64,000 nt of DNA, from NCBI GenBank assembly GCA_905235115.1, contig CAJOKT010000017.1:1-64000 (forward strand). Reading direction: 5' to 3'. This document shows positions 44,121 to 51,798 of the stretch, one piece after another. The translations under genes and the position numbers were made by a program. Source of the stretch: an uncultured Peptostreptococcaceae bacterium. GTDB lineage: Bacteria > Bacillota > Clostridia > Peptostreptococcales > Anaerovoracaceae. The stretch's first letter is position 1, and the number at the start of each line of letters is the position of its first letter. Below the pieces are notes generated by a model that saw only the letters and a program-made list of their open reading frames with translations, ran no database searches and was not told the origin of the DNA.

Positions 44121-44426
44121 TTATTTGACCAGGCCCTCTGATATGTAGCAGAGAACTCCGTTGTCCAGCTTGTAGAGCACCGTTCCCTGAGCGTTCTCAC
44201 CGATCTTGTCATAAAGGCGGCCCGCGCTGAAGCTCTCGCCCAGCACTGTGTAGGGGCTGTTGGCCACGTAGCCCACCTGGCCCAGGCCCTCCAGATCCAC
44301 CTTGATCGCCTCGCTGTCGTATTCGTTGTCGTGCTCCTTGTTGAGCTCCACCGTCATGCCTGGCTCAAAGAAGTCCAGGCCGTAGCGGTGGTTGGTTCCT
44401 GTGATCGTGAAAAAAATCTTTTCCAT
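44121..44426 (-). CDS. HIRAN-domain protein
   Basis: GGGAGG lies before ATG 44426; the longer in-frame version to 44681 has no site. The 101-residue protein is almost entirely a HIRAN domain: ITGTNHRYGLDFFEPGMTVELNKEHDNEYDSEAI, then VGYVANSPYTVL. HIRAN domains bind single-stranded DNA ends in helicases such as HLTF. In bacteria they often occur alone, near nucleases or in phage DNA. Here it stands alone. Its role in DNA metabolism is inferred from the domain. Confidence 0.88.
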   Translation of the reverse strand: MEKIFFTITGTNHRYGLDFFEPGMTVELNKEHDNEYDSEAIKVDLEGLGQVGYVANSPYTVLGESFSAGRLYDKIGENAQGTVLYKLDNGVLCYISEGLVK

Positions 44427-44548
44427 TGTCAGACCTCCCTGTGAAATCCTGAAATCTGTTGTTCCTTTGTTCTTTACAATCCGATTATATACCGGCAGGA
44501 GTCCCGAAAACAGGACTTGAATTGGTGTTCCGGCCTTTTGCAGTTTAC

Positions 44549-44572
44549 AGAGCAGCATAATTATGCTGCTCT
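44549..44572. promoter_or_regulatory. Perfect 24-bp palindrome
   Basis: AGAGCAGCATAA and TTATGCTGCTCT are exact complements without a loop gap, 12 bases before the ribosome site of the 32-residue ORF. A loop-free palindrome in this position suggests a dimeric repressor operator, as before toxin-antitoxin genes. It could also be the end of a lost element. Confidence 0.5.
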
Positions 44573-44597
44573 TGGTAAGTCTAAAGGAGGTGTGACC

Positions 44598-44696
44598 ATG
44601 CCGATCGTTGACAATTATGCGGCGGTTTTCAGGATAGATGAAGGACGGAAAATCGTTCATGCCGTCACAGTCCGGTATCAAGGAAAAGAACTATGA
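44598..44696 (+). pseudogene. 32-residue fragment resembling the C-terminus of a RelE/ParE toxin
   Basis: A perfect AAAGGAGG stands 8 bases before the ATG, and the product is MPIVDNYAAVFRIDEG then KIVHAVTVRYQGKEL. The pattern 'P.V.dY.v.FRID...k.V....V.Y.gk.l' is that of the last strands of RelE/ParE toxins (Y.VfYrIDee...V.V..V.Y..rdl). The N-terminal two thirds are absent. It may be a remnant of a toxin-antitoxin pair, or a small protein in its own right. Moderate to low certainty. Confidence 0.45.
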
Positions 44697-44746
44697 TCAT
44701 TTGTATATTATAATAGACTCCCGGTGCCGGAGCATCGGGAGTCTAT

Positions 44747-45748
44747 TCATATCTCATACTGTGCGGCCAGTCGTTTGATCTCGGCCCTCATCCGCTCCAC
44801 CACGCTGTCCGGGCGGACGATCCTGATTCCGTCGCCCACTGCCATGATCCAGCCCAGAAACTGGTTGGAGAGGGACACGGTGACCGTGACCTGGAAGTGG
44901 TCCTCATCCACGGGCACGATGAAAACGTCTTTTCCGAAACGGTCGATTATTATGCCCGCCATATCGTTTTTTGCTTCTAAAGTTACTTTTGTTTCCTCGC
45001 CGCCGTACATGCCGAAAAGACTTTTGGTGTACCGGGGCATGTCGAATTGCCGGAACTGTTCCTGACCCAGACGCCTATCTTTCGTGACGGTGATGTTCAG
45101 CATTTTGTCCACACGGTAGTGCTTGATCTTGTCGTCCTCCGCGTCGTAGGCCACCAGGTAGTAGTTCTCGTCGTCCCACATGAGAGCCCAGGGGCTCACC
45201 TGGTACCAGGCGCCTGATTTACGAAGCTCCATTTCCTTTTTCACATTCCACTGGAAGTACTTGAACCTGATCTGGCAGCCGGACCCGATGGCCTCGTGGA
45301 TACGGTCCACGTTGTAGTAGATGCTCTCGTTCATGGCCTTGATCCGGCCGGAGATCACCACCTGGCGGTGGAGCTGCTTGCCCTCGTACTTGCTCACCAG
45401 AGACTCCAGCTTCTTGATGAGCTCGGCGGATTTTTTGTCCGTGATGAACTTGGCTGCCTGGACAGAGTCCACCAGAAGCTTCAGCTCCGGAAGCTCAAAA
45501 TCCCTGCTCGCCAGACTGTAGTAGGTGTCGTGGCCCGTCTTGCAGGAGACGATGTCAAGCCCGTAGTTCCTCAGCTCCTCGAAGTCCAGATAGAGGGTCT
45601 TGCGGTTGGCGTTCACCCCGTAATCCTGCAGCTTTTCCACGATCTGAGACATGGTCAGCTGGTGGAGGTCATCGGTCTCCTCGCTGAAGATCTTCAGAAG
45701 ATAAAGCATCTTGAGTTTCTGATTGTCTCCTTTTCTTTCTGCCGCCAT
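44747..45748 (-). CDS. WYL-domain transcriptional regulator
   Basis: AGGAGG precedes ATG 45748. The 333-residue protein has an HTH at about 10-70 (LKMLYLLKIFSEETDDLHQLTMSQIVEKLQDYG, RKTLYLDFEELR). The WYL domain lies at about 145-250, with QIRFKYFQW, YQVSPWALMWDDENYYLVAYD and KIKHYRVDKM, and a WCX C-terminal part follows. WYL domains bind nucleic acid or nucleotide ligands, and such proteins often control DNA-damage or phage-defence genes. A GTCCC-N6-GGGAC dyad lies upstream of its promoter (TGATATACT, about 45799-45791, minus strand). Targets are unknown. Confidence 0.9.
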   Translation of the reverse strand: MAAERKGDNQKLKMLYLLKIFSEETDDLHQLTMSQIVEKLQDYGVNANRKTLYLDFEELRNYGLDIVSCKTGHDTYYSLASRDFELPELKLLVDSVQAAKFITDKKSAELIKKLESLVSKYEGKQLHRQVVISGRIKAMNESIYYNVDRIHEAIGSGCQIRFKYFQWNVKKEMELRKSGAWYQVSPWALMWDDENYYLVAYDAEDDKIKHYRVDKMLNITVTKDRRLGQEQFRQFDMPRYTKSLFGMYGGEETKVTLEAKNDMAGIIIDRFGKDVFIVPVDEDHFQVTVTVSLSNQFLGWIMAVGDGIRIVRPDSVVERMRAEIKRLAAQYEI

Positions 45749-45821
45749 AGGAAAACCTCCTTTATGTTCGGATAATGTCACCTAAAGTATATCACAATTT
45801 CTCCGTGCGCAAAACATTCGA

Positions 45822-45837
45822 GTCCCTAAAATGGGAC
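45822..45837. promoter_or_regulatory. Dyad upstream of the WYL regulator gene
   Basis: GTCCC-TAAAAT-GGGAC is a 5-bp inverted repeat with a 6-bp AT spacer, 23 bases upstream of the likely -10 of the WYL gene. It lies between that gene and the structured element to the right, so it may be an operator for both. Confidence 0.4.
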
Positions 45838-45863
45838 AGAACAGGATGTATATTTAAAATGAA

Positions 45864-45944
45864 GGGCGGCGGGACCGCAGCAGGATCCGGCCATAAAGAG
45901 AGTGTGGTGCCGGGCCGGGTCGTGAGGCGGGGCTCCCGCCGCCC
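45864..45944 (+). ncRNA. Long GC-rich hairpin, possible small RNA
   Basis: GGGCGGCGGGA (45864-45874) pairs perfectly with TCCCGCCGCCC (45934-45944). Inside, CCGC/GCGG and a 9-bp stem GATCCGGCC/GGCCGGGTC (one G-U) continue the helix to a loop near 45892-45907. Two terminator-like hairpins follow at 45987 and 46030. No ORF with a ribosome site covers it. The 423-base gap 45782-46204 therefore seems to hold an RNA gene or an RNA-based attenuator. Class unknown. The strand is assumed from the terminators. Confidence 0.45.
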
Positions 45945-45986
45945 TTTCATGGGGGGGCTGACGTCAGATCAAAGGACGTTCGACGA

Positions 45987-46016
45987 AAAAAGCGGACTTT
46001 GCAAGGTTCGCTTTTT
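45987..46016 (+). terminator. Terminator-like hairpin 1
   Basis: AAAAAGCG (45987-45994) pairs with CGCTTTTT (46009-46016), extended inward by GAC/GTT, and the 3' arm itself ends in five T. Confidence 0.7.
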
Positions 46017-46029
46017 CTTGTATAAGGAA

Positions 46030-46061
46030 AACCCCGCGTTGGACGCGGGGTTGGTTTTTTT
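46030..46061 (+). terminator. Terminator-like hairpin 2
   Basis: AACCCCGCG (46030-46038) pairs with CGCGGGGTT (46044-46052), followed by GG and seven T. Confidence 0.85.
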
Positions 46062-46204
46062 ATCTGCTGTTTTCGGCCTGAGGGATCCGGCGAGCACCAG
46101 GCGCTATTCTCATAATAACCACACTACAGCTTATTTGTGTGATATAATAAAACCAAAAGATGATATTTTGTGCGGGAGCGTGTTTTTTGCGAGGGAGAAG
46201 GGCA

Positions 46205-46630
46205 TTGACCAGATACAAGTACGTTCGCATCCAGGGTCAGGAGCTGGCCGAAAATACCATGTATGCCAAGGGGATCTTCAGCATGTGCTGGCAGTTGATC
46301 CAAAACGATGTGATGGAGGATGAAGACGCGGATCTTTTCAAGGAGATCGACGGGTGGTTTGCCGAGGCGCTTCCATGGCCGGACCCCTGCAAAAGGCAGG
46401 AGAGGGTAGTCTGCTTTTTCAAGACCGAGAATTCGGAGGAGATGATGAAAATGATCAGGCCCGCCCTGTGGCTTCTGGAAAAGTATGAGCACCCGTACTA
46501 CCTGGTGTACACTAACACTCCCGGGGAGATCGTTTATGAGGATCAGTATCAGGTGGCCGTCAAGGTGCCCGGGATCCTTAAGATCGAGCCGGTACAGGAC
46601 AGCTGGTCGCCAAAGGAAGGACCGGAGTAG
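46205..46630 (+). CDS. Unknown 141-residue cytoplasmic protein
   Basis: GGGAGAAGG precedes TTG 46205, which gives MTRYKYVRIQGQELAENTMYAKGI. The longer frame to 46160 starts without a site. The protein is mixed alpha/beta with many aromatic residues (FSMCWQLIQNDVMEDEDADLF, WLLEKYEHPYYLVYTNTPGEIVYED, YQVAVKVPG). No membrane segment or known motif was seen. It stands alone between the structured RNA region and a GC-rich repeat. Confidence 0.75.
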   Translation: MTRYKYVRIQGQELAENTMYAKGIFSMCWQLIQNDVMEDEDADLFKEIDGWFAEALPWPDPCKRQERVVCFFKTENSEEMMKMIRPALWLLEKYEHPYYLVYTNTPGEIVYEDQYQVAVKVPGILKIEPVQDSWSPKEGPE

Positions 46631-46742
46631 AGCGGGAAGGCTTGTGATGTTGAGAGCGGCCTTCTGTTGAGAGAGGGTTTTGCGGGCCGTCGTCTGTTGA
46701 GAAGCAAAAAACTGCCCGCCAACAGAACGCGCTGCGACCACG

Positions 46743-46835
46743 CACAACCCTCCGCCGCAACCCCGAGCCGCGGCCCCGCCGCAAACGTGCCGCAAGAACA
46801 CAACCCTCCGCCGCAACCCCGAGCCGCGGCCCCGC
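46743..46835. repeat. Two exact 37-bp GC-rich direct repeats
   Basis: A 37-base unit at 46743-46779 (starts CACAACCCTCCGCCGC) recurs exactly at 46799-46835 after 19 bases. The units contain GAGCCGCGGC, a small palindrome. The 288-base gap 46631-46918 has no gene. A further loose repeat (CTTCTGTTGAGA / CGTCTGTTGAGA) lies at about 46661-46701. Confidence 0.75.
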
Positions 46836-46866
46836 TGCGCCGACTATCGATTTTTGCAGCCTAAAG

Positions 46867-46875
46867 TGATATAAT
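46867..46875 (+). promoter_or_regulatory. Extended -10 promoter of the metal-sensor gene
   Basis: TGATATAAT at 46867-46875 lies 43 bases before ATG 46919. Confidence 0.6.
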
Positions 46876-46918
46876 AATATAATAAACCAGAAATATGCAT
46901 CCAGGAGGCGCAGGACCC

Positions 46919-47212
46919 ATGTCTGAGAGCACACACAAGCACGCACACTACCACTCCCCGGATGAGAAGAAAAAACAGCTCAACCGCTTATCCAAGGCCA
47001 TCGGGCACCTGCAGCACGTGAAGGTGATGGTGGAAAACGACGAGGACTGCTCGGAGGTTTTGATGCAGCTCACCGCGGTGAACTCCGCCTTAAGGAGCCT
47101 GGGAAAAGAGATCATCAACGAGCACATGACTCACTGCATCGTCCACGCCATCGAGGACGGGGACATGGAGGAAGTGGAAGAGTTCAGGGAAGCCATCAAA
47201 AAATTTATTTAA
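46919..47212 (+). CDS. CsoR/RcnR-family metal-sensing repressor
   Basis: AGGAGG lies 10 bases before ATG 46919; ATG 46895 upstream would put the ribosome site inside the gene. The 97-residue protein has the DUF156 core: LNRLSKAIGHLQHVKVMVENDEDCSEVLMQLTAV, then EIINEHMTHCIVHAIEDG. The likely metal ligands are Cys in NDEDC, His in INEHM and Cys in THCIV. An N-terminal HKHAHYH segment recalls the N-terminal His of RcnR, which senses Ni and Co. The next operon is a Co/Ni ECF transporter, so it probably controls Ni/Co supply. Confidence 0.9.
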   Translation: MSESTHKHAHYHSPDEKKKQLNRLSKAIGHLQHVKVMVENDEDCSEVLMQLTAVNSALRSLGKEIINEHMTHCIVHAIEDGDMEEVEEFREAIKKFI

Positions 47213-47226
47213 ATATCTAAATTCAT

Positions 47227-47265
47227 AACCCCCCTCCCCGCTTGTGGGGCGTGGGGTTTTTTTTT
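47227..47265 (+). terminator. G/C-tract hairpin with T run between sensor and transporter genes
   Basis: AACCCC...GGGGTT with an inner CCCC/GGGG stem is followed by nine T, a strong terminator. The same bases form a symmetric pair of C and G tracts (CCCCCCTCCCC...GGGGCGTGGGG), like operators of CsoR/RcnR proteins. It could therefore be both a terminator of the sensor gene and its binding site before cbiM. Confidence 0.8.
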
Positions 47266-47312
47266 ACAATTAAACCATAGATGAGGATGAATACTACATA
47301 GGAGGAACTGAG

Positions 47313-48353
47313 ATGCATATTCCCGAAAATTACCTTTCACCCGCGTCATGTGCAGTGATGACCGCCGCGGCGGTGCCGGTCTGGGTACATTCAGTCAAAA
47401 AAGTAAAAGAAGTGCTCCCCAGGGACAAGATCGCCATGATCGGCGTGGGGGCGGCTTTTTCGTTTCTGAGCATGATGTTCAACGTTCCCCTGGTGGGCGG
47501 CACCACCGGGCACGCTGTGGGAGGCACGCTTATCGCGCTTTTGTTCGGACCGGAGGCAGCCTGTCTGGGTGTGTCCGTCGCACTGCTTCTGCAGGCAGTG
47601 CTTTTCGGGGACGGCGGGATACTGGCTTTCGGAGCCAACTGCTTCAATATGGCCTTCGTCCTGCCCTTTGCGGGATACGGCATCTACAGCCTGATCATGA
47701 AGGGGACCTCCGCAGACGCCAGGCCAGGCAGGGCCTACGCTGCGGCGGCTATCGGGTCCTACGTGGGGATATGTGCCGCGGCTTTCTGCTGCGCTGTGGA
47801 GTTCGGCATCCAACCCGAGCTTTTCCATGACGCGGCCGGAAACGCCCTGTACTGTCCATATGACCTCAGCATCGCCATCCCGGCAATGATGATACCCCAT
47901 ATGGCGGTTGCAGGAGTGGTGGAGGCGGCATTCACGGTGGCAGTCTACGCTTTTGTGAGGAAGACCGCTCCCGACATGACCTACGAAGCCATCAGAGACC
48001 GGCTCCCGGTACGGGAGGAGAGCAAAAAAGGCCGCTTCCCGGTCTACGCCCTGGTGGCGGTCCTCATCGCTGCGGTCCCCCTGGGACTGCTGGCCACAGG
48101 CACAGCCTGGGGTGAATGGGGCGCCGACGAGATCGCGGAGACCGCAGAGACCGGAAGCCCCCTGGGCTACACCCCTAAAGGCATGGAGGATGGATTCTCA
48201 CTGGACGTGCTCATGCCGGACTACACCTTAGGAGAGGTCAGCGAGGCTGTGGCCTACATAATCTCAGCCGTCACAGGCACAGCACTTCTGATCATCATAT
48301 TCAAGCTTTTGTCCATACCGCTGAAAGGAAAGAATGCAGCCAATGCTTCCTGA
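47313..48353 (+). CDS. cbiM: Cobalt/nickel ECF transporter substrate component, CbiM-type with CbiN-like C-terminus
   Basis: AGGAGG precedes the ATG. The protein starts MHIPENYLSP, where Met1 and His2 bind the metal in this family. It has about six helices with the family pieces PLVGGTTGHAVGGTLIALLFGP, LLLQAVLFGDGGILAFGANCFNMAF and GYGIY. After about residue 235 an extra part with two helices and the sequence PLGYTPKGMEDG corresponds to the CbiN/NikN (PDGLE) component. The 346-residue fusion therefore joins both. CbiQ and CbiO follow with overlaps. The metal (Co or Ni) cannot be decided from sequence alone. Confidence 0.93.
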   Translation: MHIPENYLSPASCAVMTAAAVPVWVHSVKKVKEVLPRDKIAMIGVGAAFSFLSMMFNVPLVGGTTGHAVGGTLIALLFGPEAACLGVSVALLLQAVLFGDGGILAFGANCFNMAFVLPFAGYGIYSLIMKGTSADARPGRAYAAAAIGSYVGICAAAFCCAVEFGIQPELFHDAAGNALYCPYDLSIAIPAMMIPHMAVAGVVEAAFTVAVYAFVRKTAPDMTYEAIRDRLPVREESKKGRFPVYALVAVLIAAVPLGLLATGTAWGEWGADEIAETAETGSPLGYTPKGMEDGFSLDVLMPDYTLGEVSEAVAYIISAVTGTALLIIIFKLLSIPLKGKNAANAS

Positions 48354-49056
48354 ATGGATGAAGACAAGTGAAGAATACGTGCCGCCCGGTGATGGCGGCG
48401 CGTTTTACTATAGGACCCTCAGGAGCCTGGGCGGCATCATGTCCCGGCTCAGAGTGGAGAGCGGCCGCGAGGGCAGATGCAGCCTTCCCGCCTGGCTCAA
48501 GCTTCTCGTCCTGATCCTGTACATCCTGCTTATGTCCCTTGCGAGGGACAGACTGTGTATCATGGGCCTTGCCGCGGCGGGCCTCATGGTGCTGGCAATG
48601 ATGCCGGCTAAGGACATATGGTCGGTGCTTAGACCGGCGCTTCTGGCCGGAGGACTGGCGGCGGTGCTTTTCGCGCCGGCGGTGATCATGGACCCGGGGC
48701 GCCTCAGTAACAGCTTAATGGTGGTGGTCAAGGTCATCATGAGCGTTACCGCCGTGGGGATCTTTAACCGAAGGACCCAGTGGAACCACGTGACAGCTGC
48801 ACTGCGCCGGTTCCGCGTGCCAGGCGTGGTGATCTTCCTGATCGACATCACCTTCAGGTTCATCGTGCTTCTGGGGAACCTGATGACGGAGATGCTGACC
48901 GCGCTCCAGCTCAGGTCAGTGGGCCGGAACCGCAAAAAATACGATTCAGTGGGCGGCATCATGGGCACGGTGTTTCTGAGGGGCAGCGAGATGAACCGGG
49001 AGATGTACGAGGCCATGCAGTGCAGAGGCTTCACCGATGACTATAAAGGACTTTAA
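48334..49056 (+). CDS. cbiQ: ECF transporter transmembrane component CbiQ
   Basis: The gene starts 20 bases before the end of cbiM (ATG 48334; ATG 48343 is also possible). The 240-residue protein has about five membrane helices (LPAWLKLLVLILYILLMS, LAAAGLMVLAMMP). The coupling helix region near the C-terminus has the T-component motif ALQLRSVGRN, and AMQCRGFTDDY lies at the end; these are the two Ala-x-x-x-R-G/S-type motifs that contact the ATPases. It links the metal-binding part to CbiO. Confidence 0.92.
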   Translation: MQPMLPEWMKTSEEYVPPGDGGAFYYRTLRSLGGIMSRLRVESGREGRCSLPAWLKLLVLILYILLMSLARDRLCIMGLAAAGLMVLAMMPAKDIWSVLRPALLAGGLAAVLFAPAVIMDPGRLSNSLMVVVKVIMSVTAVGIFNRRTQWNHVTAALRRFRVPGVVIFLIDITFRFIVLLGNLMTEMLTALQLRSVGRNRKKYDSVGGIMGTVFLRGSEMNREMYEAMQCRGFTDDYKGL

Positions 49057-49719
49057 ATGAAAATAATCGAACTTAAGGACATATATTTCGAATACGACCG
49101 CGAAGAGGGCCCGGTGCTCAGAGACTTCAGTCTGGAGGAAGAAGCAGGCGAAGCGGTGATCCTGAGAGGCGGTAACGGCTCCGGCAAGACCACCCTCCTG
49201 AGGATCCTGAACGGCCTGTCATTCCCTCAGAAGGGAAGCTATGCTTTTAAAGGGGAGAAGATAGACCGGGATCACCTGGCGGACAACGGGCGGGCCAAAA
49301 GATTCCACAAATCCGTGGGGTACCTTTTCCAGAACCCGGATACCATGCTTTTTAACTCCTCGGTCTATGACGAGATCGCCTTCGGACCCAGACAGATGGG
49401 GCTCCGTGATGAAGAAGCGGACAGGAGGGTGGAGGACCTGCTCAGTCTCTTTGAACTCAGGGACATCAGGGACAGAGTCCCTTACCACCTGAGCGGCGGC
49501 CAGAAAAAGCTGGTGGCTCTGGCTTCCGTCGTGGCTCTGGACCCGGAGGTACTAACACTGGACGAGCCCTTCGCCGACCTTGAAAAGAAACGGGCCGCCT
49601 GGCTTCTGGACTTCCTGAAGGAGCTGAAGGCCTCAGGCCGGACTCTTATGATCGCCAGCCACCGGGACGATCTGGCAGGGGAACTGAATGGCAGAGAGAT
49701 CGAGATGAGAAGCCTTTAG
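49057..49719 (+). CDS. cbiO: ECF transporter ATPase CbiO
   Basis: The start follows the cbiQ stop directly. The 220-residue ATPase has Walker A GGNGSGKTT, Q-loop LFQNPDTMLF, signature LSGGQKK, Walker B VLTLDEPFAD and the H-switch IASHRDDL. Length is at the short end for CbiO. One ATPase gene probably supplies both subunits as a homodimer. The last gene of the cbiMQO operon; no clear terminator follows. Confidence 0.94.
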   Translation: MKIIELKDIYFEYDREEGPVLRDFSLEEEAGEAVILRGGNGSGKTTLLRILNGLSFPQKGSYAFKGEKIDRDHLADNGRAKRFHKSVGYLFQNPDTMLFNSSVYDEIAFGPRQMGLRDEEADRRVEDLLSLFELRDIRDRVPYHLSGGQKKLVALASVVALDPEVLTLDEPFADLEKKRAAWLLDFLKELKASGRTLMIASHRDDLAGELNGREIEMRSL

Positions 49720-49752
49720 GGGCTTCTTATTTTGTATATTATAAAAACGGGG

Positions 49753-49840
49753 TCAAGCTTCGTCCCTTTGGTATTCAAGTATGTCGCCGGGCTGGCAGTC
49801 CGGCGCGTCGCAGATGGCGTTCAGAGTGGCAAAAGAGAGT
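49753..49840 (-). pseudogene. C-terminal remnant of a small XRE (HTH_26 type) regulator
   Basis: On the minus strand, a frame from about 49840 to the TGA at 49753-49755 reads SFATLNAICDAPDCQPGDI then LEYQRDEA. The pattern LNAICDALDCQPGDILEY is the end of short Cro/CI-type regulators of the YozG kind. A stop lies just upstream, and no helix-turn-helix start remains. It is a decayed fragment in the 223-base gap after cbiO. Confidence 0.65.
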
Positions 49841-49942
49841 ACAAACTACAACTGGAGGGGGTTTGCAGAGTACGATATGTGTTTTTTACGTGTGCAATAT
49901 GTGTCACTGCGCAAAAAATAATATTGAATATTTGTGCAGAAT

Positions 49943-50797
49943 CTACAATCCTTCCTCCCTCACGAACGCATAGAACGCGTCCTCGGATTCCCGGTCGGCC
50001 GGGTCCACTGTGCCTACGGGCATGGCGTAGAAGATGGTCTCTTCCACACCGTCCAGACCGAACTCACGGTTGCAGGCCTCAGGGTCCACAGCTGCGATAG
50101 CGCAGCCGCCCAGGCCGATGGAGGTTGCCGCCAGGTAAAGATTCTCGGTGATGTGGCCGCTGTCCATCATGATCACAGGGTGAGCCCAGACGCCGTAGCG
50201 CCACTCAGCCCTGTAGAAAACACAGCTGTAGTAGAAGACCACGCTGGCTTTAAGGGCCCAGTTTTGCTCCTGGAGAGACCGGGAGATGAAGCCGCCCATG
50301 TCAGCGGATTCGCCCAGGAACTCGATCTGGTGAGTCATGGGCAGGTAGTGGTAAAGGCCGGGCTCCAGGCCTTCCACCCGACGGATCGCCATGTAACACT
50401 CGAACTCGTGGCGGGCGCCGCCGCAGGGGACGGTGCGGATGGTGGCGTAGGACTTGCCCCGCACATCCTTGACCCCCTGAGTGCACCAGAGCAGGTAGGA
50501 CAGCTCCCTGAGGGTCAGAGGCTGGTCCGTGTAGACGCGGTGGCTTTTGCGGTCGTTGATAATGCCAAGGAAATCCGAGCGGATATCCAGCGCATCGAAG
50601 TCATTGGGCAGGTCGGTGATGCGGTCGGTCATGGGAGCCTTGGCCAGCGGAGGCTGAGGCTTCTTGAGCTCCTGGTCGGTCATGTAGGTCTCCGGGATCG
50701 CCGCGTCCTCGTCAGCGAACTTGGTAATGATCGCGCGGCCCTGCCTGATGCGGGCGCGGATGATCTCGTCAAATTGGGTGGTTTTAGATTTTTCCAT
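49943..50797 (-). CDS. SagB-type nitroreductase / dehydrogenase
   Basis: The 284-residue protein has a nitroreductase fold with family pieces RKSHRVYTDQPLTLRELSYLLWCTQGV, ATIRTVPCGGARHEFECYMAI, GLYHYLPMTH, and GHITENLYLAATSIGLGGCAIAAVD. SagB/ThcOx enzymes are FMN oxidases that often work on thiazolines in modified peptides. Stand-alone relatives reduce nitro compounds or act in unknown redox steps. No peptide-modifying cyclase is near, so a role in peptide maturation is not supported. The ribosome site is GAGGGGG, and the promoter is clear. Confidence 0.9.
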   Translation of the reverse strand: MEKSKTTQFDEIIRARIRQGRAIITKFADEDAAIPETYMTDQELKKPQPPLAKAPMTDRITDLPNDFDALDIRSDFLGIINDRKSHRVYTDQPLTLRELSYLLWCTQGVKDVRGKSYATIRTVPCGGARHEFECYMAIRRVEGLEPGLYHYLPMTHQIEFLGESADMGGFISRSLQEQNWALKASVVFYYSCVFYRAEWRYGVWAHPVIMMDSGHITENLYLAATSIGLGGCAIAAVDPEACNREFGLDGVEETIFYAMPVGTVDPADRESEDAFYAFVREEGL

Positions 50798-50832
50798 GAT
50801 ATCCCCCTCAAAACATACATTTAGTTACTCGT

Positions 50833-50861
50833 ATTATACAAAACCCTACACTCAAGGGCAA
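50833..50861 (-). promoter_or_regulatory. Promoter of the nitroreductase gene
   Basis: On the minus strand TTGCCC (50861-50856) and TATAAT (50838-50833) are 17 bp apart, 36 bases before the ATG. Confidence 0.7.
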
Positions 50862-50942
50862 CCGGTGAAGAGCCGCCGTTGAGATATACGCACTGTTTAT
50901 CCATCAGAAAGACGTGATCGTATGAAATCAAGACACATAATA

Positions 50943-50951
50943 TGTTATAAT
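50943..50951 (+). promoter_or_regulatory. Extended -10 promoter of the nucleotidyltransferase gene
   Basis: TGTTATAAT (50943-50951) precedes a leader of about 80 bases before ATG 51040. Confidence 0.55.
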
Positions 50952-51039
50952 AACACCAGAGGTCCGTGACCGACAGCGGCGCGGACAATAATGCCGCGGC
51001 AATGAGAGAATATCATACCTTGGAAGAAGGTGAACAACG

Positions 51040-51798
51040 ATGAGGGAACTGATTCTCAACAAACTTGAGCAGATTGAAAAGGATTACCACGTTAATATCC
51101 TCCTGGCTGTTGAATCAGGCAGCCGGGCATGGGGCTTCGCATCTCCGGACAGCGACTATGACGTGCGATTCATCTATGTGCGGCAAAAGGAAGACTACCT
51201 AAGACTTGATGAAGTTCGCGATGTCATAGAACTGCCGATCAACGATGAACTGGATATAAACGGTTGGGATCTGAAAAAGACACTGCGGCTTCTTTATCGT
51301 TCAAATCCGACGTTGTTTGAGTGGTTTTCATCTCCGATCATATATAAGGAGACACCTTTTGCGGCTCGATTCAGAGAAATCATGAATGATTACTTCTCCA
51401 GGAAAAGGAGCATTTACCACTATATAAGCATGGCGGAAGGAAATTATCGGGAATACCTTAAGGGCGAGATGGTAAAGGCAAAGAAATACTTTTATGTTCT
51501 GCGCCCAGTTCTTGCCTGCCGCTGGGTGCTGAACAGGAATACGCCTCCTCCGATGCTTTTTTCCGAGCTTGCATCAGTGGAACTTCCGGAATATCTTCGT
51601 CCGGAGGTGGAACGTTTACTTGAGATGAAAATCAATTCGCCAGAGATCAAACTTATTCCCAGAATTGATATTTTGAATGAATACCTTGATAAAAGTATCA
51701 CCGAAATCAAAAGTATGGCTGCAAACAGTGTTGAAGATCAGAATAATGATTGGGACAGGCTGAACAATCTGTTCATTCAGACAATAGGCTTGGAGTAA
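51040..51798 (+). CDS. RlaP-type nucleotidyltransferase
   Basis: The 252-residue protein has the polymerase-beta fold motif GSRAWGFASPDSDYDVRFIYV, with the metal-binding Asp pair in SDYD (about residues 43-46). Further family pieces are DINGWDLKKTLRLLYRSNPTLFEWFSSPI and a helical C-terminus. This is the RlaP family, first proposed to act in RNA repair beside RNA ligases. No ligase is adjacent here. Codon use is more AT-rich than in neighbours, which hints at transfer. AGAAGGTG precedes the ATG. Confidence 0.85.
   Translation: MRELILNKLEQIEKDYHVNILLAVESGSRAWGFASPDSDYDVRFIYVRQKEDYLRLDEVRDVIELPINDELDINGWDLKKTLRLLYRSNPTLFEWFSSPIIYKETPFAARFREIMNDYFSRKRSIYHYISMAEGNYREYLKGEMVKAKKYFYVLRPVLACRWVLNRNTPPPMLFSELASVELPEYLRPEVERLLEMKINSPEIKLIPRIDILNEYLDKSITEIKSMAANSVEDQNNDWDRLNNLFIQTIGLE

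Noticed and set aside
45864-45944. Signal recognition particle RNA or tmRNA
   Set aside because: The conserved GNRA tetraloop context of SRP RNA and the tRNA-like ends of tmRNA are absent.
45775-46323. Possible 182-residue gene between the WYL regulator and the 141-residue protein
   Set aside because: It has no ribosome site, runs through two terminator hairpins and a long hairpin, and has low-complexity composition.
46743-46835. CRISPR array
   Set aside because: Only two GC-rich direct repeats with a 19-base spacer and no cas genes; the number and lengths do not fit.
49732-50100. Plus-strand ORF after cbiO
   Set aside because: It has no ribosome site and overlaps the nitroreductase gene; the minus strand there shows a regulator remnant instead.
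49943-50797. Ribosomal peptide biosynthesis cluster suggested by the SagB-type enzyme
   Set aside because: No precursor peptide, YcaO cyclodehydratase or transporter gene is found nearby.
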